From positions 1 to 64,000 of the forward strand of contig NZ_JAFCXL010000012.1 of assembly GCF_049898325.1 (NCBI RefSeq): 64,000 nucleotides of DNA, in the 5' to 3' direction. Shown here piece by piece: positions 40,723 to 49,239 of this stretch; the stretch's first letter is position 1; each line of letters begins with the position of its first letter. Below the pieces are notes generated by a model. That model did no database searches, had not been told where the DNA came from, and saw only the letters and a program-made list of their open reading frames with translations. Both the position numbers and the translations under genes were made by a program. The stretch is from JAFCUW01 sp049898325. GTDB lineage: Bacteria > Pseudomonadota > Gammaproteobacteria > Burkholderiales > Burkholderiaceae_D.

Positions 40723-42689
40723 CACGCCACCGCCATGGCCGGGTAGCTGGCCGCCGCGCAGATGCGCAGTTCGGCGCTGGCGCTGCCAAGGCGGCCATCC
40801 TCGAATTTGACCGCGGTGCTGATGTATTGCGACTGCTTGTCCGAGTACAGGGCGTCGATCAGCACGGCGTATTTTTCGGCGATGAACTTGCGGCGCACCT
40901 TGCGCGTGCGCGTCAGCTCGTCGTCGTCCGGGTCGAGCTCCTTGTGCAGCACCAGGAAGCGGCATACCTGGGTGGCCGCCATGCCGTCTTCCCTGGCCAG
41001 GTCGGCGTTGACCTGTTCGACGCACTCGCGCACCAGTTCGTAGGTGACGGCGTGGCCGGCCAGGTCGGTGTAGCCGGCGTAGGCGATGTTGCGCCGTTCG
41101 GCGTAATTGCCGACCGCCTCCATGTCGATGTTGATGAACGCGCACACCGTGTCCCTGCCGCTGCCGAAGGCGACCGCCTCCTTGATGAAGGGGAAAAATT
41201 TGAGCTTGTTTTCGATGTAGTTGGGCGCGAAGATGGCGCCGCCGTTCATGGCGCCCACGTCGGCGGCGCGGTCGATGATTTTCAGGTGGCCGTCGCGGTC
41301 GAACACGCCCGCGTCGCCCGTATGAAAATAGCCGTCGCCGTCGATCACTTCGGCGGTGGCCTCGGGGCGCCTGAAATAGCCCGTCATGGTGGCGGGTGAC
41401 TTGACCAGCACTTCGCCGTTGGCGGCGATTTTGACCTCGACGCCGGGGGCGGGCAGGCCGACGCTGTCGAACTTGATATTGCCGTCCGGTTGCAGGCAGA
41501 CGTAGGCGCAGGTTTCGGTGGAGCCGTAGAGCTGTTTCAGGTTGACCCCGATCGAGCGGTAAAAGCGGAACAGGTCGGGGCCGATGGCGGCGCCGGCCGT
41601 GTAGGCCACCCGCACGCGCGACAGGCCCAGCACGTTTTTCAGGGGACCGTACACGAGCACGCGGCCGAGCGCGTACTGCAGGCGGTCGAGCGCGCCCACC
41701 GCTTTGCCGTCGAGCAGGGCAGCGCCGCAGCGGCGCGCCACCGCCATGAAGTGGGCGAACATGCGCCGCTTGATGGCGCTGGCGTCTTCCATCCGGATCA
41801 TCACGCTGGTGAGCATGTTTTCAAACACCCGCGGCGGCGCAAAATAATAGGTGGGGCCGATTTCGCGCAGGTCCGTCAGCACCGTGTCGCCCGACTCGGG
41901 GCAGTTGACGGTAAATCCCGCCACCAGCGCCTGCGCCAGCGAAAACAGGCAGTCGCCCACCCACGCCATCGGCAGATACGACAGGATGTCCTCGTGGTCG
42001 GTGAGGCGGTCGAAGCCCACCCCGCCGACGCCGGCGGCGAGCAGCGCCGCGTGCGACTGCACCACCCCTTTCGGCTTGCCGGTGGTGCCGGAGGTGTAGA
42101 GGATGATGGCGGCGTCGGCGCCATCGCCCGCCTCGACGGCAGCGTCGAACTGGCCCGGGTGGGCCGCGTCCCAGGCGCGCCCCAGTTCCTGCAGGCGCGC
42201 CAGCGACAGCAGGGCGTCCTGGCGGTAGTGGCGCATGCCGCGGCCGTCTTCAAACACGATGTGGCGCAGTTGCGGGCACAGTGCGGCCAGTTCGAGCAGC
42301 TTGTCGACCTGCTCCTGGTCTTCGGCCACCGCGAAGCCGATGTCGGCATCGTTGAGCACATAGGCCATGTCGGCGGCGGGAGCGTCCTGGTACAGCGGCA
42401 CCGGCACCCCGCCCAGGCACTGGGCGGCCAGCATGGCCCAGTACAGGCGCGGCCGGTTGTCGCCCACGATGGCCAGCTTCATGCCCCGTTCAAAGCCGAG
42501 CGCGGCCAGGCCGCAGGCGATCAGGCGCACCTCGTCGTTGACCTGGCGCCAGCTCCAGCTCTGCCAGATACCCAGATGTTTTTCGCGGAAGGCGGGTCGG
42601 CCGGGTCGCACCGCGCCGTGCCCGCGCAGGCGCCGCGGAAAGGTCGTCAGTTGGCCACTCGACTGCGTATCGCTCGATGCTCGCACCAC
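40722..42689 (-). CDS. AMP-dependent long-chain acyl-CoA ligase-like protein (FAA1/FadD15 type)
   Basis: About 655 residues. It has the ANL P-loop ILYTSGTTGKPKGVVQSH, LKQLYGSTETCAYVCLQPDG (A5), YFHTGDAGVFDRDGHLKIIDRAAD (A7-A8) and an intact C-terminal lid. The family activates fatty or other hydrophobic acids to CoA thioesters at the membrane. The GTG at 42689 is chosen because a perfect GGAGGAG lies six bases upstream; a GTG at 42722 is in frame but has no such site. It is the first gene of the transporter operon and is divergent from a Crp/Fnr gene. Confidence 0.9.
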   Translation of the reverse strand: MVRASSDTQSSGQLTTFPRRLRGHGAVRPGRPAFREKHLGIWQSWSWRQVNDEVRLIACGLAALGFERGMKLAIVGDNRPRLYWAMLAAQCLGGVPVPLYQDAPAADMAYVLNDADIGFAVAEDQEQVDKLLELAALCPQLRHIVFEDGRGMRHYRQDALLSLARLQELGRAWDAAHPGQFDAAVEAGDGADAAIILYTSGTTGKPKGVVQSHAALLAAGVGGVGFDRLTDHEDILSYLPMAWVGDCLFSLAQALVAGFTVNCPESGDTVLTDLREIGPTYYFAPPRVFENMLTSVMIRMEDASAIKRRMFAHFMAVARRCGAALLDGKAVGALDRLQYALGRVLVYGPLKNVLGLSRVRVAYTAGAAIGPDLFRFYRSIGVNLKQLYGSTETCAYVCLQPDGNIKFDSVGLPAPGVEVKIAANGEVLVKSPATMTGYFRRPEATAEVIDGDGYFHTGDAGVFDRDGHLKIIDRAADVGAMNGGAIFAPNYIENKLKFFPFIKEAVAFGSGRDTVCAFINIDMEAVGNYAERRNIAYAGYTDLAGHAVTYELVRECVEQVNADLAREDGMAATQVCRFLVLHKELDPDDDELTRTRKVRRKFIAEKYAVLIDALYSDKQSQYISTAVKFEDGRLGSASAELRICAAASYPAMAVA

Positions 42690-42742
42690 GTCGTCTCCTC
42701 CGTTTGCGCGCGGTCCCGTCACTGGCGGCCGGCGCTGTTTTT

Positions 42743-42775
42743 ATGGGATGATAGTAGCTTGCGAAACGATCCCAT
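42743..42775. promoter_or_regulatory. Inverted repeat in the divergent promoter region
   Basis: ATGGGAT (42743-42749) and ATCCCAT (42769-42775) are perfect 7-bp arms separated by 19 bases, lying between the ligase operon and the Crp/Fnr gene. It is not the canonical FNR (TTGAT-N4-ATCAA) or CRP site. It could be the operator of the local regulator. Confidence 0.4.
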
Positions 42776-42823
42776 GTTGTCTTTTGGGTGACAATTGCCC
42801 GACTTTCGATGGTGCGACGCACA

Positions 42824-43510
42824 ATGCATAGCAGCGCGATTTCCCTGATCGACCACCTGCGCGCCACCATCTGGTCGCGCGGCCTGACAGCGGCCGAAAT
42901 GGCGCGCGTCGAGGCCGACTGCTTCGAGCAGTTCGTGCCGCGCGGCGGCTATGTGTGCCGCAAGGGCGAGGCAATCGCTTCGTGGGTGGGCATCGTCGAT
43001 GGCCTCGTCAAGATCAACAATTTTTCCGCCACCGGCAAGAGCGTCACCTTCACCGGCGTCACCCCCGGCAGCTGGTTCGGCGAAGGCTCCCTGCTCAAGG
43101 ATGAAACCCGCCGCTACGACGTGATGGCCCTGCGCGACACCCGCGTGGCGCGCATGCCGCGCGCCACCTTCGAGTGGCTGCTCGAGACGAGCCTGCCGTT
43201 CAACCGCTTTCTGCTCATGCAGCTCAACGAGCGGCTGGGCCAGTTCATCGCCCAGGTCGAAAGTGACCGCACGCAGGACGTCGACACCCGCGTGGCGCGC
43301 TGCCTGGCGGCGATGTTCCATCCGCACCTGTACCCGGGCCTGGAAGCGATGGTGCACATTTCGCAGGAGGAGATCGGCTACCTGTCGGGCGCCTCGCGCC
43401 AGCGCGTCAACCAGGCCTTGCAGCTGCTGGAAAAAGCGGGCCTGCTCCGGCTCGATTACGGCGGCATCCGCATCCTCGACCTGGACCGTTTGCGCCGCTT
43501 TCAAGCCTGA
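42824..43510 (+). CDS. Crp/Fnr family transcriptional regulator
   Basis: About 228 residues. It has an N-terminal cyclic-nucleotide-binding-like beta barrel (PRGGYVCRKGEAIASWVGIVDG, then GSWFGEGSLLKDE) and a C-terminal winged helix (ISQEEIGYLSGASRQRVNQALQLLEKAGLL). The FNR iron-sulfur cysteine cluster is absent, so it is not an oxygen-sensing FNR. The effector is unknown. Start codons at 42788 (GTG), 42809 and 42824 (ATG) are all in frame, and none has a clear ribosome site. It probably controls the divergent ABC/ligase operon. Confidence 0.85.
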   Translation: MHSSAISLIDHLRATIWSRGLTAAEMARVEADCFEQFVPRGGYVCRKGEAIASWVGIVDGLVKINNFSATGKSVTFTGVTPGSWFGEGSLLKDETRRYDVMALRDTRVARMPRATFEWLLETSLPFNRFLLMQLNERLGQFIAQVESDRTQDVDTRVARCLAAMFHPHLYPGLEAMVHISQEEIGYLSGASRQRVNQALQLLEKAGLLRLDYGGIRILDLDRLRRFQA

Positions 43511-43552
43511 GCGGGGGCTGCGGGGCGGACCCGTTCGGAGTATCATGCAGGG

Positions 43553-45364
43553 ATGGAAAATCTCTCTGCTCCCCCGCCACCGGACCTGGCCGCCCTGCGC
43601 GCCGCCATGGCCGCCCACGCCATCGACGCCGTCCTTATTCCGTCAGCCGATCCGCACCTGTCCGAATACCTGCCGGCCCGCTGGCAAGGGCGCCAGCAGC
43701 TGTCCGGCTTTACCGGTTCGGTGGGCACCCTGATCGTCACGGCCGACTTTGCCGGCGTCTGGACCGACGCCCGCTACTGGGACCAGGCCGCCGTCGAACT
43801 GGCCGGCAGCGGCATCGAACTGATGAAAATCCCGTCCGGCGCCAGCCTGCTCTACATCGACTGGCTGGCCGCCCGCCTGCACCCGGGCCAGAGCGTCGCC
43901 GTCGACCACCGCGTGCTGGGTCTGGCCACGGCGCGCCTGCTCGCTGATGCGCTCAGCGCGCGCGGCATTACCCTGCGGGTGGACCTCGACCTGCTCGACG
44001 CCGTCTGGACCGACCGCCCCGGCCTGCCCGAGGCCGCCGTGTTCGAGCACGCCGCGCCGTACGCCAGCGAAAGCCGGGCCGCGCGCCTGGCGACGGTGCG
44101 CGCGGCGATAGCCGCGCTGGGCGCCGACCGCCATTTCATGTCCACCCTCGACGACCTGGCCTGGCTGTTCAACCTGCGCGGCGCCGACGTCCCGTTCAAT
44201 CCCGTGTTCCTGGCGCACGCCCTCGTCACGCCCGACGCCGCCACCGTGTTCGTCGGTGCCGGCAAGGTGGCGCCCGAACTGGTGGCGCGCCTGGCCGACG
44301 ATGGTGTCGCCATCGCCCCCTACGAGGACGCCGCCGCCGCGCTGGCGGCATTGCCGGCGGGCGCCGTGCTGCTGATCGACCCGCGCCGCATCACCGCCGG
44401 CATGCGCGATGCCGTGCCGGCCGCCGTCACTGTCGTCGAAGCGATCAATCCCAGCACCCTGGCCAAGTCGAAAAAATCGGCGGCCGACGTCGCCCACGTG
44501 CGCGCCACCATGGAGCAGGACGGCGCCGCCCTGTGCGAGTTCTTCTCGTGGCTCGAACCGCGCCTGCTCGACACGCGCCGACCCCCGCTTACCGAACTCG
44601 ACGTCGACACCCACATCTGCGCCGCGCGCGCGCGCCGGCCCGGTTTCGTCAGCCCCAGCTTCGGCACCATCGCCGGCTTTAACGCCAACGGCGCCGTCAT
44701 GCACTACCGCGCCACCGAGCAGGCGCATGCCGACATCGAAGGCGACGGCATGCTGCTGATCGACTCGGGCGGCCAGTACCTGGGCGGCACCACCGACATC
44801 ACCCGGGTGGTCCCGGTGGGCACGCCGTCGGCCGCGCAACGGCGCGACTTCACGCTGGTCCTCAAAGGGATGATCGCCCTGTCGTCGGCGCAGTTCCCGC
44901 GCGGCACCCGCTCGCCCCTGCTCGACGCGCTGGCGCGCGCGCCCATCTGGGCCGCCGGCGTCGACTACGGCCACGGCACCGGCCACGGCGTGGGCTACTT
45001 CCTGAACGTCCACGAAGGGCCGCAATCGATCTCGCCCACCACCGCGCCGGAGCCGCACACGGCGATGGAGCCGGGCATGATCACCTCGATCGAACCGGGC
45101 ATCTATAAACCGGGCCGCTGGGGCATCCGCATCGAAAACCTGGTGCTCAATGTCGACGCGGGCAGCACCGAGTTCGGCCAGTTCCTGCGCTTCGAAACGC
45201 TGACCCTGTGCCCGATCGACACGCGCTGCCTCGAGCTGGCGCTGCTGCGCGCGGACGAGCGGGCCTGGCTGAACGACTATCACCAGCAGGTGCGCTCGCG
45301 CCTGTCGGCCCACGTCGATGGCGCCGCCCGCGCCTGGCTCGACCTGCGCACTGAGGCCATCTGA
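43553..45364 (+). CDS. Aminopeptidase P family protein (Xaa-Pro aminopeptidase, M24B)
   Basis: This 603-residue three-domain protein has two creatinase-like N-terminal domains (about 1-150 and 160-310) and a C-terminal pita-bread metallopeptidase. Metal and catalytic motifs are MHYRATEQAH, LLIDSGGQYLGGTTDITRV (two Asp ligands), GHGTGHGVGYFLNVHEGP (His), and Glu ligands in ITSIEPGIY and GIRIENLV. It removes N-terminal residues before proline. The long three-domain form resembles eukaryotic cytosolic APP1 more than E. coli PepP. Its TGA shares a base with the next ATG. Confidence 0.92.
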   Translation: MENLSAPPPPDLAALRAAMAAHAIDAVLIPSADPHLSEYLPARWQGRQQLSGFTGSVGTLIVTADFAGVWTDARYWDQAAVELAGSGIELMKIPSGASLLYIDWLAARLHPGQSVAVDHRVLGLATARLLADALSARGITLRVDLDLLDAVWTDRPGLPEAAVFEHAAPYASESRAARLATVRAAIAALGADRHFMSTLDDLAWLFNLRGADVPFNPVFLAHALVTPDAATVFVGAGKVAPELVARLADDGVAIAPYEDAAAALAALPAGAVLLIDPRRITAGMRDAVPAAVTVVEAINPSTLAKSKKSAADVAHVRATMEQDGAALCEFFSWLEPRLLDTRRPPLTELDVDTHICAARARRPGFVSPSFGTIAGFNANGAVMHYRATEQAHADIEGDGMLLIDSGGQYLGGTTDITRVVPVGTPSAAQRRDFTLVLKGMIALSSAQFPRGTRSPLLDALARAPIWAAGVDYGHGTGHGVGYFLNVHEGPQSISPTTAPEPHTAMEPGMITSIEPGIYKPGRWGIRIENLVLNVDAGSTEFGQFLRFETLTLCPIDTRCLELALLRADERAWLNDYHQQVRSRLSAHVDGAARAWLDLRTEAI

Positions 45365-45627
45365 TGGCCAGCCCCCGTTCCACCCGTGCCAGCAGCGCCG
45401 TCGACCGCCTGAAAAACCGCAGCGGCGCGCAAGGCTGGTCGATGTCGATCACCGGCGACGGCCTGTTTTTCATCAGCGAGATGCCGGGCGCGGCGCCCCT
45501 GTGCGCGCCCCTCGAGCTCGACGACTTCGTCAGGTTCGTCAACGCGCTGGGGCCGCAGATCGCCCGCCGCGTCAGCAAACTCGACGTCAAGTTCGAGCAG
45601 CAGCTGGTGAAAAAACCGTCTCCCTGA
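45364..45627 (+). CDS. Small protein of unknown function
   Basis: I do not recognise this 87-residue protein. It has a basic N terminus (SPRSTRASSAVDRLKNRSG) and a compact middle (GWSMSITGDGLFFISEMPGAAP), ending LDVKFEQQLVKK. No signal peptide or membrane segment is visible. It overlaps the peptidase stop by one base and lies eight bases before the MgtC-like gene, so its reading frame is well supported by context. Confidence 0.7.
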   Translation: MASPRSTRASSAVDRLKNRSGAQGWSMSITGDGLFFISEMPGAAPLCAPLELDDFVRFVNALGPQIARRVSKLDVKFEQQLVKKPSP

Positions 45628-45635
45628 GCGCCGCC

Positions 45636-46379
45636 ATGCCCACCCACGCCATGCTGGCCGCTTACTGGACCGCCCACGAAGTGGCGGCCAACGGCGTCAT
45701 CATCCTCAATCTGCTGGGGGCGCTGCTGCTGGGGCTGATGGTGGGCTACGAGCGCTCCTACCACGGCCGCGCCGCCGGCATGCGCACCTACGGCATCGTC
45801 TGCATGGCCTCGGCCGCGCTGACCATCATCGGCGGCTATCCCGACCTGTGGTTCGGCGGCCACGCGGGCGCGCTGGTGGTGTCCGACCCCACCCGCATCA
45901 TCCAGGGCGTGGTGACGGGCATCGGCTTTCTGGGCGCCGGCGTGATCATGCGCGAAGGCTTCAATATCAGCGGGCTGACCACGGCGGCGTCGATCTGGGC
46001 CTCGTCCGTGATCGGCATCCTGGTGGGGGTGGGCTTTTATGCGGCGGCCATCGCGCTGGCGGCGTTTTCCGCCCTCATCATGATTTATCTGCACCGCGTC
46101 GAAGCCTGGCTGCCGTCGCGCCACGCGGTGGCCATCATGATGAAATTCAAACCCGACTACACCCCGCGCGAAGAAGTCCTGCGCCGCATCGCCCTCGAAC
46201 GGGGCTATGAGATCGCCGGCGGCTCGCTGTCGATCGGCGCCAGCGGCGGCGCCCAGGAATGGCGCTTCGTGGCGCTGGCGCTGTCGCGCAAGAGCGGCGC
46301 CAGGCTGTCGGACCTGGCCGCGGAACTGCACAATTTCGAGGGCATCGACAGCTTCCAGCTGGCGCACGCCCGCAACTGA
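45636..46379 (+). CDS. MgtC/SapB family membrane protein
   Basis: This 247-residue protein has four or five N-terminal helices: ILNLLGALLLGLMVGYERSYHGRAAGMRTYGIV (the MgtC signature G-x-ER...GLRT), ALTIIGG, VVTGIGFLGAGVIMREG and GLTTAASIWASSVIGILVGVGFY. A C-terminal ACT-like soluble domain follows (from about 165). Related MgtC proteins are virulence and magnesium-stress factors that affect the F1Fo ATP synthase in Salmonella; the role of this environmental version is open. Confidence 0.9.
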   Translation: MPTHAMLAAYWTAHEVAANGVIILNLLGALLLGLMVGYERSYHGRAAGMRTYGIVCMASAALTIIGGYPDLWFGGHAGALVVSDPTRIIQGVVTGIGFLGAGVIMREGFNISGLTTAASIWASSVIGILVGVGFYAAAIALAAFSALIMIYLHRVEAWLPSRHAVAIMMKFKPDYTPREEVLRRIALERGYEIAGGSLSIGASGGAQEWRFVALALSRKSGARLSDLAAELHNFEGIDSFQLAHARN

Positions 46380-46398
46380 CACACTGATCAAGGTCGCC

Positions 46399-46992
46399 AT
46401 GCAAGCATTCGACGAGCAAGCCCAACAGGTTCTCGATTTCTGGTTTCTGCCCGCCAGCGATCCCCAGCACGGCGCCGTGCGCGCCGCCTGGTTTCGCAAG
46501 GACGACGCCTTTGACGCCGCCATCGGCGCGCGCTTCGGCCACCTGATCGACATCGCCGTGGCCGGCGGCTTGCGCGAGTGGGACCTGGGCGGTCCCCAGG
46601 GCGTGCTGGCGCGGATCCTGGTGCTCGACCAGTTCACCCGCAATGCGCACCGGGGCCAGCCCAAGTCCTTCGCCGGCGACGCGCTGGCGCTGGCGGCGGC
46701 CGCCGCGCTGGTCGATGGCGGCGCCGATGCCCGGCTCACGCCGCTCCAGCGCTGGTTCGCCTACATGCCCTTCGAGCACGCCGAGGACGCCCGCATGCAG
46801 GAGCGCGCCGTCAGCCTGTTCACGGCGCTGGCCGGCGCCGACGCCCAGTTCAACGGCGCCCTCGATTTCGCCCTGCGTCACCGGGGCGTGATCGCCCGCT
46901 TCGGCCGCTTCCCGCACCGCAACGCCATCCTCGGGCGCGCCTCCAGCGCCGACGAACTGGCGTTCCTGCAGCAACCCGGTTCCGGCTTTTAA
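46399..46992 (+). CDS. DUF924 family protein
   Basis: This 197-residue all-helical protein contains VLDFWF near 11-16, AAWFRKDDAFDAAI, VLDQFTRNAHRG and PFEHAED, the conserved features of DUF924, a TPR-like fold of unknown function. The ATG at 46399 is at the family start; AAGGTCG upstream is a moderate ribosome site. The next gene starts immediately after its stop. Confidence 0.9.
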   Translation: MQAFDEQAQQVLDFWFLPASDPQHGAVRAAWFRKDDAFDAAIGARFGHLIDIAVAGGLREWDLGGPQGVLARILVLDQFTRNAHRGQPKSFAGDALALAAAAALVDGGADARLTPLQRWFAYMPFEHAEDARMQERAVSLFTALAGADAQFNGALDFALRHRGVIARFGRFPHRNAILGRASSADELAFLQQPGSGF

Positions 46993-47808
46993 ATGGCGGC
47001 GCCCACCCTCAACCTGATCGGCGGCGGCCAGCTGGGCCGCGCCATGGGCCGCCTGCTCGCCGCCACCGGCGTGCTGACGGTGCAGGATGTGCTGACGCGC
47101 TCGCAGGCCAGTGCGGACCAGGCGGTGGCGTTTATCGGCGCCGGCCGCGCGGTGGCCACTTACGCCCAGCTGCGCCCGGCCGACATGGTGCTGCTGGCGG
47201 TGTCGGACGACCAGATCGAGGCCGCGTGCGCAGCGCTGGCGCTGACGGTGGGGCCGGGCACGCTGGTGTTTCACTGCAGTGGCGCCAAGTCGTCGGCCGT
47301 GCTGGCCGTCGCCGCCGCCCGCGGCGCGCTCACCGCCAGCGTGCACCCGGTGCGCAGTTTTGCCGACCCGGCCCGGGTGGCGGCCGATTTTATCGGCACC
47401 TTTTGCGGCATCGAGGGCGACGCCGCGGCGCTGGCCCTGCTCGCGCCCGTGCTCGAGGCAATCGGCGCGCGCAGCGTCGTCATCGATGCGGCCGCGAAGA
47501 CGGTCTATCACGCCGCTTCCGTGTTCGCCTCAAACTACCTCGTCACCGTGCTCGACGCCGCCCTGCGCGCCTACCAGGCGGCCGGCATCGACGCGCAGGT
47601 GGCGCGCGAACTGGCCGGGCCGCTGGCCACCGAGACCGTGCGCAATGTGCTGCGGCTGGGCGCCCGGCCGGCCCTGTCCGGCCCCATCGCACGCGGCGAC
47701 CTGGCCACCGTGGCGCGCCAGCAGGCCGCGCTCGACGGCTGGGACGCGCCCACGGGCGAGCTATACCGCGCGCTGGCCGCCGCCACCGTCACCCTGGCGC
47801 GCGCATGA
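46993..47808 (+). CDS. Rossmann-like and DUF2520 domain-containing protein
   Basis: This 271-residue protein has an N-terminal NAD(P)-binding fold (LNLIGGGQLGRAMGRLLAATG) and VLLAVSDDQIEAA. A DUF2520 C-terminal helical domain follows (from about 130; SVHPVRSFADP, YHAASVFASNYLVTVLDAA, GPIARGD). The layout resembles F420- or NADP-dependent reductases and 6-phosphogluconate-dehydrogenase-like enzymes. No substrate is known. It overlaps the next gene by four bases (ATGA at 47805). Confidence 0.88.
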   Translation: MAAPTLNLIGGGQLGRAMGRLLAATGVLTVQDVLTRSQASADQAVAFIGAGRAVATYAQLRPADMVLLAVSDDQIEAACAALALTVGPGTLVFHCSGAKSSAVLAVAAARGALTASVHPVRSFADPARVAADFIGTFCGIEGDAAALALLAPVLEAIGARSVVIDAAAKTVYHAASVFASNYLVTVLDAALRAYQAAGIDAQVARELAGPLATETVRNVLRLGARPALSGPIARGDLATVARQQAALDGWDAPTGELYRALAAATVTLARA

Positions 47809-48329
47809 TCCGCCACGCCACGGCCGCCGACCGGGCGCAGATCGCCGCCTTGTATCAACGGGTGGCGGCGGTGCCGGACGGCCTGGCGCGCACGCCGGCC
47901 GAGATGACGGCCGACTACCTCGACGGTTTCATGGCGCGCGCCGCCGCCCACGGCGTCGAACTGGTGTGGGAACACGAGGGCCGCCTGCTGGGCGAGATCC
48001 ACGCCGCCTGTCCCGCCATCGCCGCCCTGTCGCACCTGCTGACCGACCTGACCATCGCCGTCGATCCGGCCGCGCAAGGGCAGGGGGTGGGGCGGGCGCT
48101 GTTCCAGGGCCTGCTCGATCACGTCGTCGTCCACATGCCGCACATCAGCCGCGTCGAATTGTTCGCCCGCGCCAGCAATGTGCGGGCGCGCGCGCTGTAC
48201 CTGTCGCTGGGCTTCGTCGACGAGGGCCTGCTGCGACGCCGCGTCAACAATGCGCGCGGCGACGCCGAGGACGACACCTTCATGGGCTGGCTGCGCCCTG
48301 CACCGACGCCGCCGCCGCGCGGGGACTGA
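47805..48329 (+). CDS. GNAT family N-acetyltransferase
   Basis: This 174-residue protein begins with the typical IRHATAADRAQIAALYQRV and has the acetyl-CoA loop AAQGQGVGRALFQGLLDHV near 88-106 and NVRARALYLSLGFVDEG near the end. A Pro-rich C-terminal tail follows. Acceptor unknown. The start overlaps the DUF2520 gene stop. Confidence 0.85.
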   Translation: MIRHATAADRAQIAALYQRVAAVPDGLARTPAEMTADYLDGFMARAAAHGVELVWEHEGRLLGEIHAACPAIAALSHLLTDLTIAVDPAAQGQGVGRALFQGLLDHVVVHMPHISRVELFARASNVRARALYLSLGFVDEGLLRRRVNNARGDAEDDTFMGWLRPAPTPPPRGD

Positions 48330-48344
48330 GCCCGCTTGCACACC

Positions 48345-48941
48345 ATGGACCTGTTTGCCTCGCCAGCGGCGCTGATGCCGATCGCCGTCAACGACGGCGA
48401 ACTGGCCTACCTGGCGCAGTTGCCGCTGGCGGCGTCGAATGGCGCCGTGCTGGCCCGCCTGATCGCCGAGACCGACTGGCGCAGCGACAGCATCACCCTG
48501 TGGGGCAAGCAGTTCCTGCAGCCGCGCCTGTCGGCCTGGTACGGCGAGGCCGCCTACCGTTATTCCGGCCTGACCCTGGCGCCGCAACCGTTCACGGCCC
48601 TGCAGCAGGAGATCCGCGCCGCCGTCGAGGCGGCCACGGGCTGCACCTTCAACAGCGTGCTGCTCAATTATTACCGGGACGGCCGCGACAGCATGGGCAT
48701 GCACAGTGACGACGAGGCTGAACTGGGGCCGGCGCCGGCGATCGCCTCGGTCAGCTTCGGCGCCGAGCGCACCTTCCACCTTCACCACAAGCGCAGCGGC
48801 GAGCGCGTGCGCCTGCAACTGGCGGACGGCAGCCTGTTGCTGATGGCCGGGCAGCTGCAGCGGCACTGGCGTCACGGCATCAATAAAAGCGCCAAGGCGC
48901 TCGGGGCGCGCGTCAATCTGACGTTTCGGCGGATTACCTAG
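48345..48941 (+). CDS. Alpha-ketoglutarate-dependent dioxygenase, AlkB family
   Basis: About 198 residues. The iron-binding triad is HSDD in MGMHSDDEAELG (near 119-122) and His in QRHWRHGINKS near 178. 2-Oxoglutarate contacts are in LLNYYRDGRDSM and the terminal ARVNLTFR. AlkB-type enzymes reverse alkyl damage in nucleic acids; this short form resembles ALKBH2/3-like bacterial homologues. I used the ATG at 48345; a TTG at 48336 is also open. Confidence 0.9.
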   Translation: MDLFASPAALMPIAVNDGELAYLAQLPLAASNGAVLARLIAETDWRSDSITLWGKQFLQPRLSAWYGEAAYRYSGLTLAPQPFTALQQEIRAAVEAATGCTFNSVLLNYYRDGRDSMGMHSDDEAELGPAPAIASVSFGAERTFHLHHKRSGERVRLQLADGSLLLMAGQLQRHWRHGINKSAKALGARVNLTFRRIT

Positions 48942-49239
48942 GCTGCAGGCGGCCTCGGCGCTGCTTACATCTGGTATTGACTGTATGCACGCGCGTAGTA
49001 GGGTCAAGTCGCCAACAGCCGCTAAAAATCGCCTAAATACCATTAAATAGGTTCAACTATCACTATTTCCAATCGTAAATAAGTGAACCGCCAGTCATTT
49101 ATCTTCGATTTCTCTTACATTCCCTTACATTTCTTACGTAATCCCCACGGACTTGCCGGTTTGGCTTTGCTATCTTGACTATCTCGCGATTCATTGTGAA
49201 TGGCGAGCCAGACGATTAACCAGTACAAAGGAATCTCGC
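48942..49239. other. Intergenic region with the barrel gene promoter; otherwise nothing recognised
   Basis: This 298-bp stretch is clearly AT-richer than its neighbours. It contains TTACATTCCCTTACATTTCTTAC short direct repeats near 49115-49138 and a possible -35 TTGACT at 49175-49180. The ribosome site AAAGGAATC lies just before the barrel gene start. No further gene or RNA is evident. Confidence 0.5.

Noticed and set aside
42690..42722. GTG at 42722 as start of the acyl-CoA ligase
   Set aside because: A perfect GGAGGAG ribosome site lies downstream of it and fits the GTG at 42689 instead.
43643..45313. A 556-codon minus-strand open frame
   Set aside because: Antisense to the aminopeptidase P gene, which has complete metal-binding motifs.
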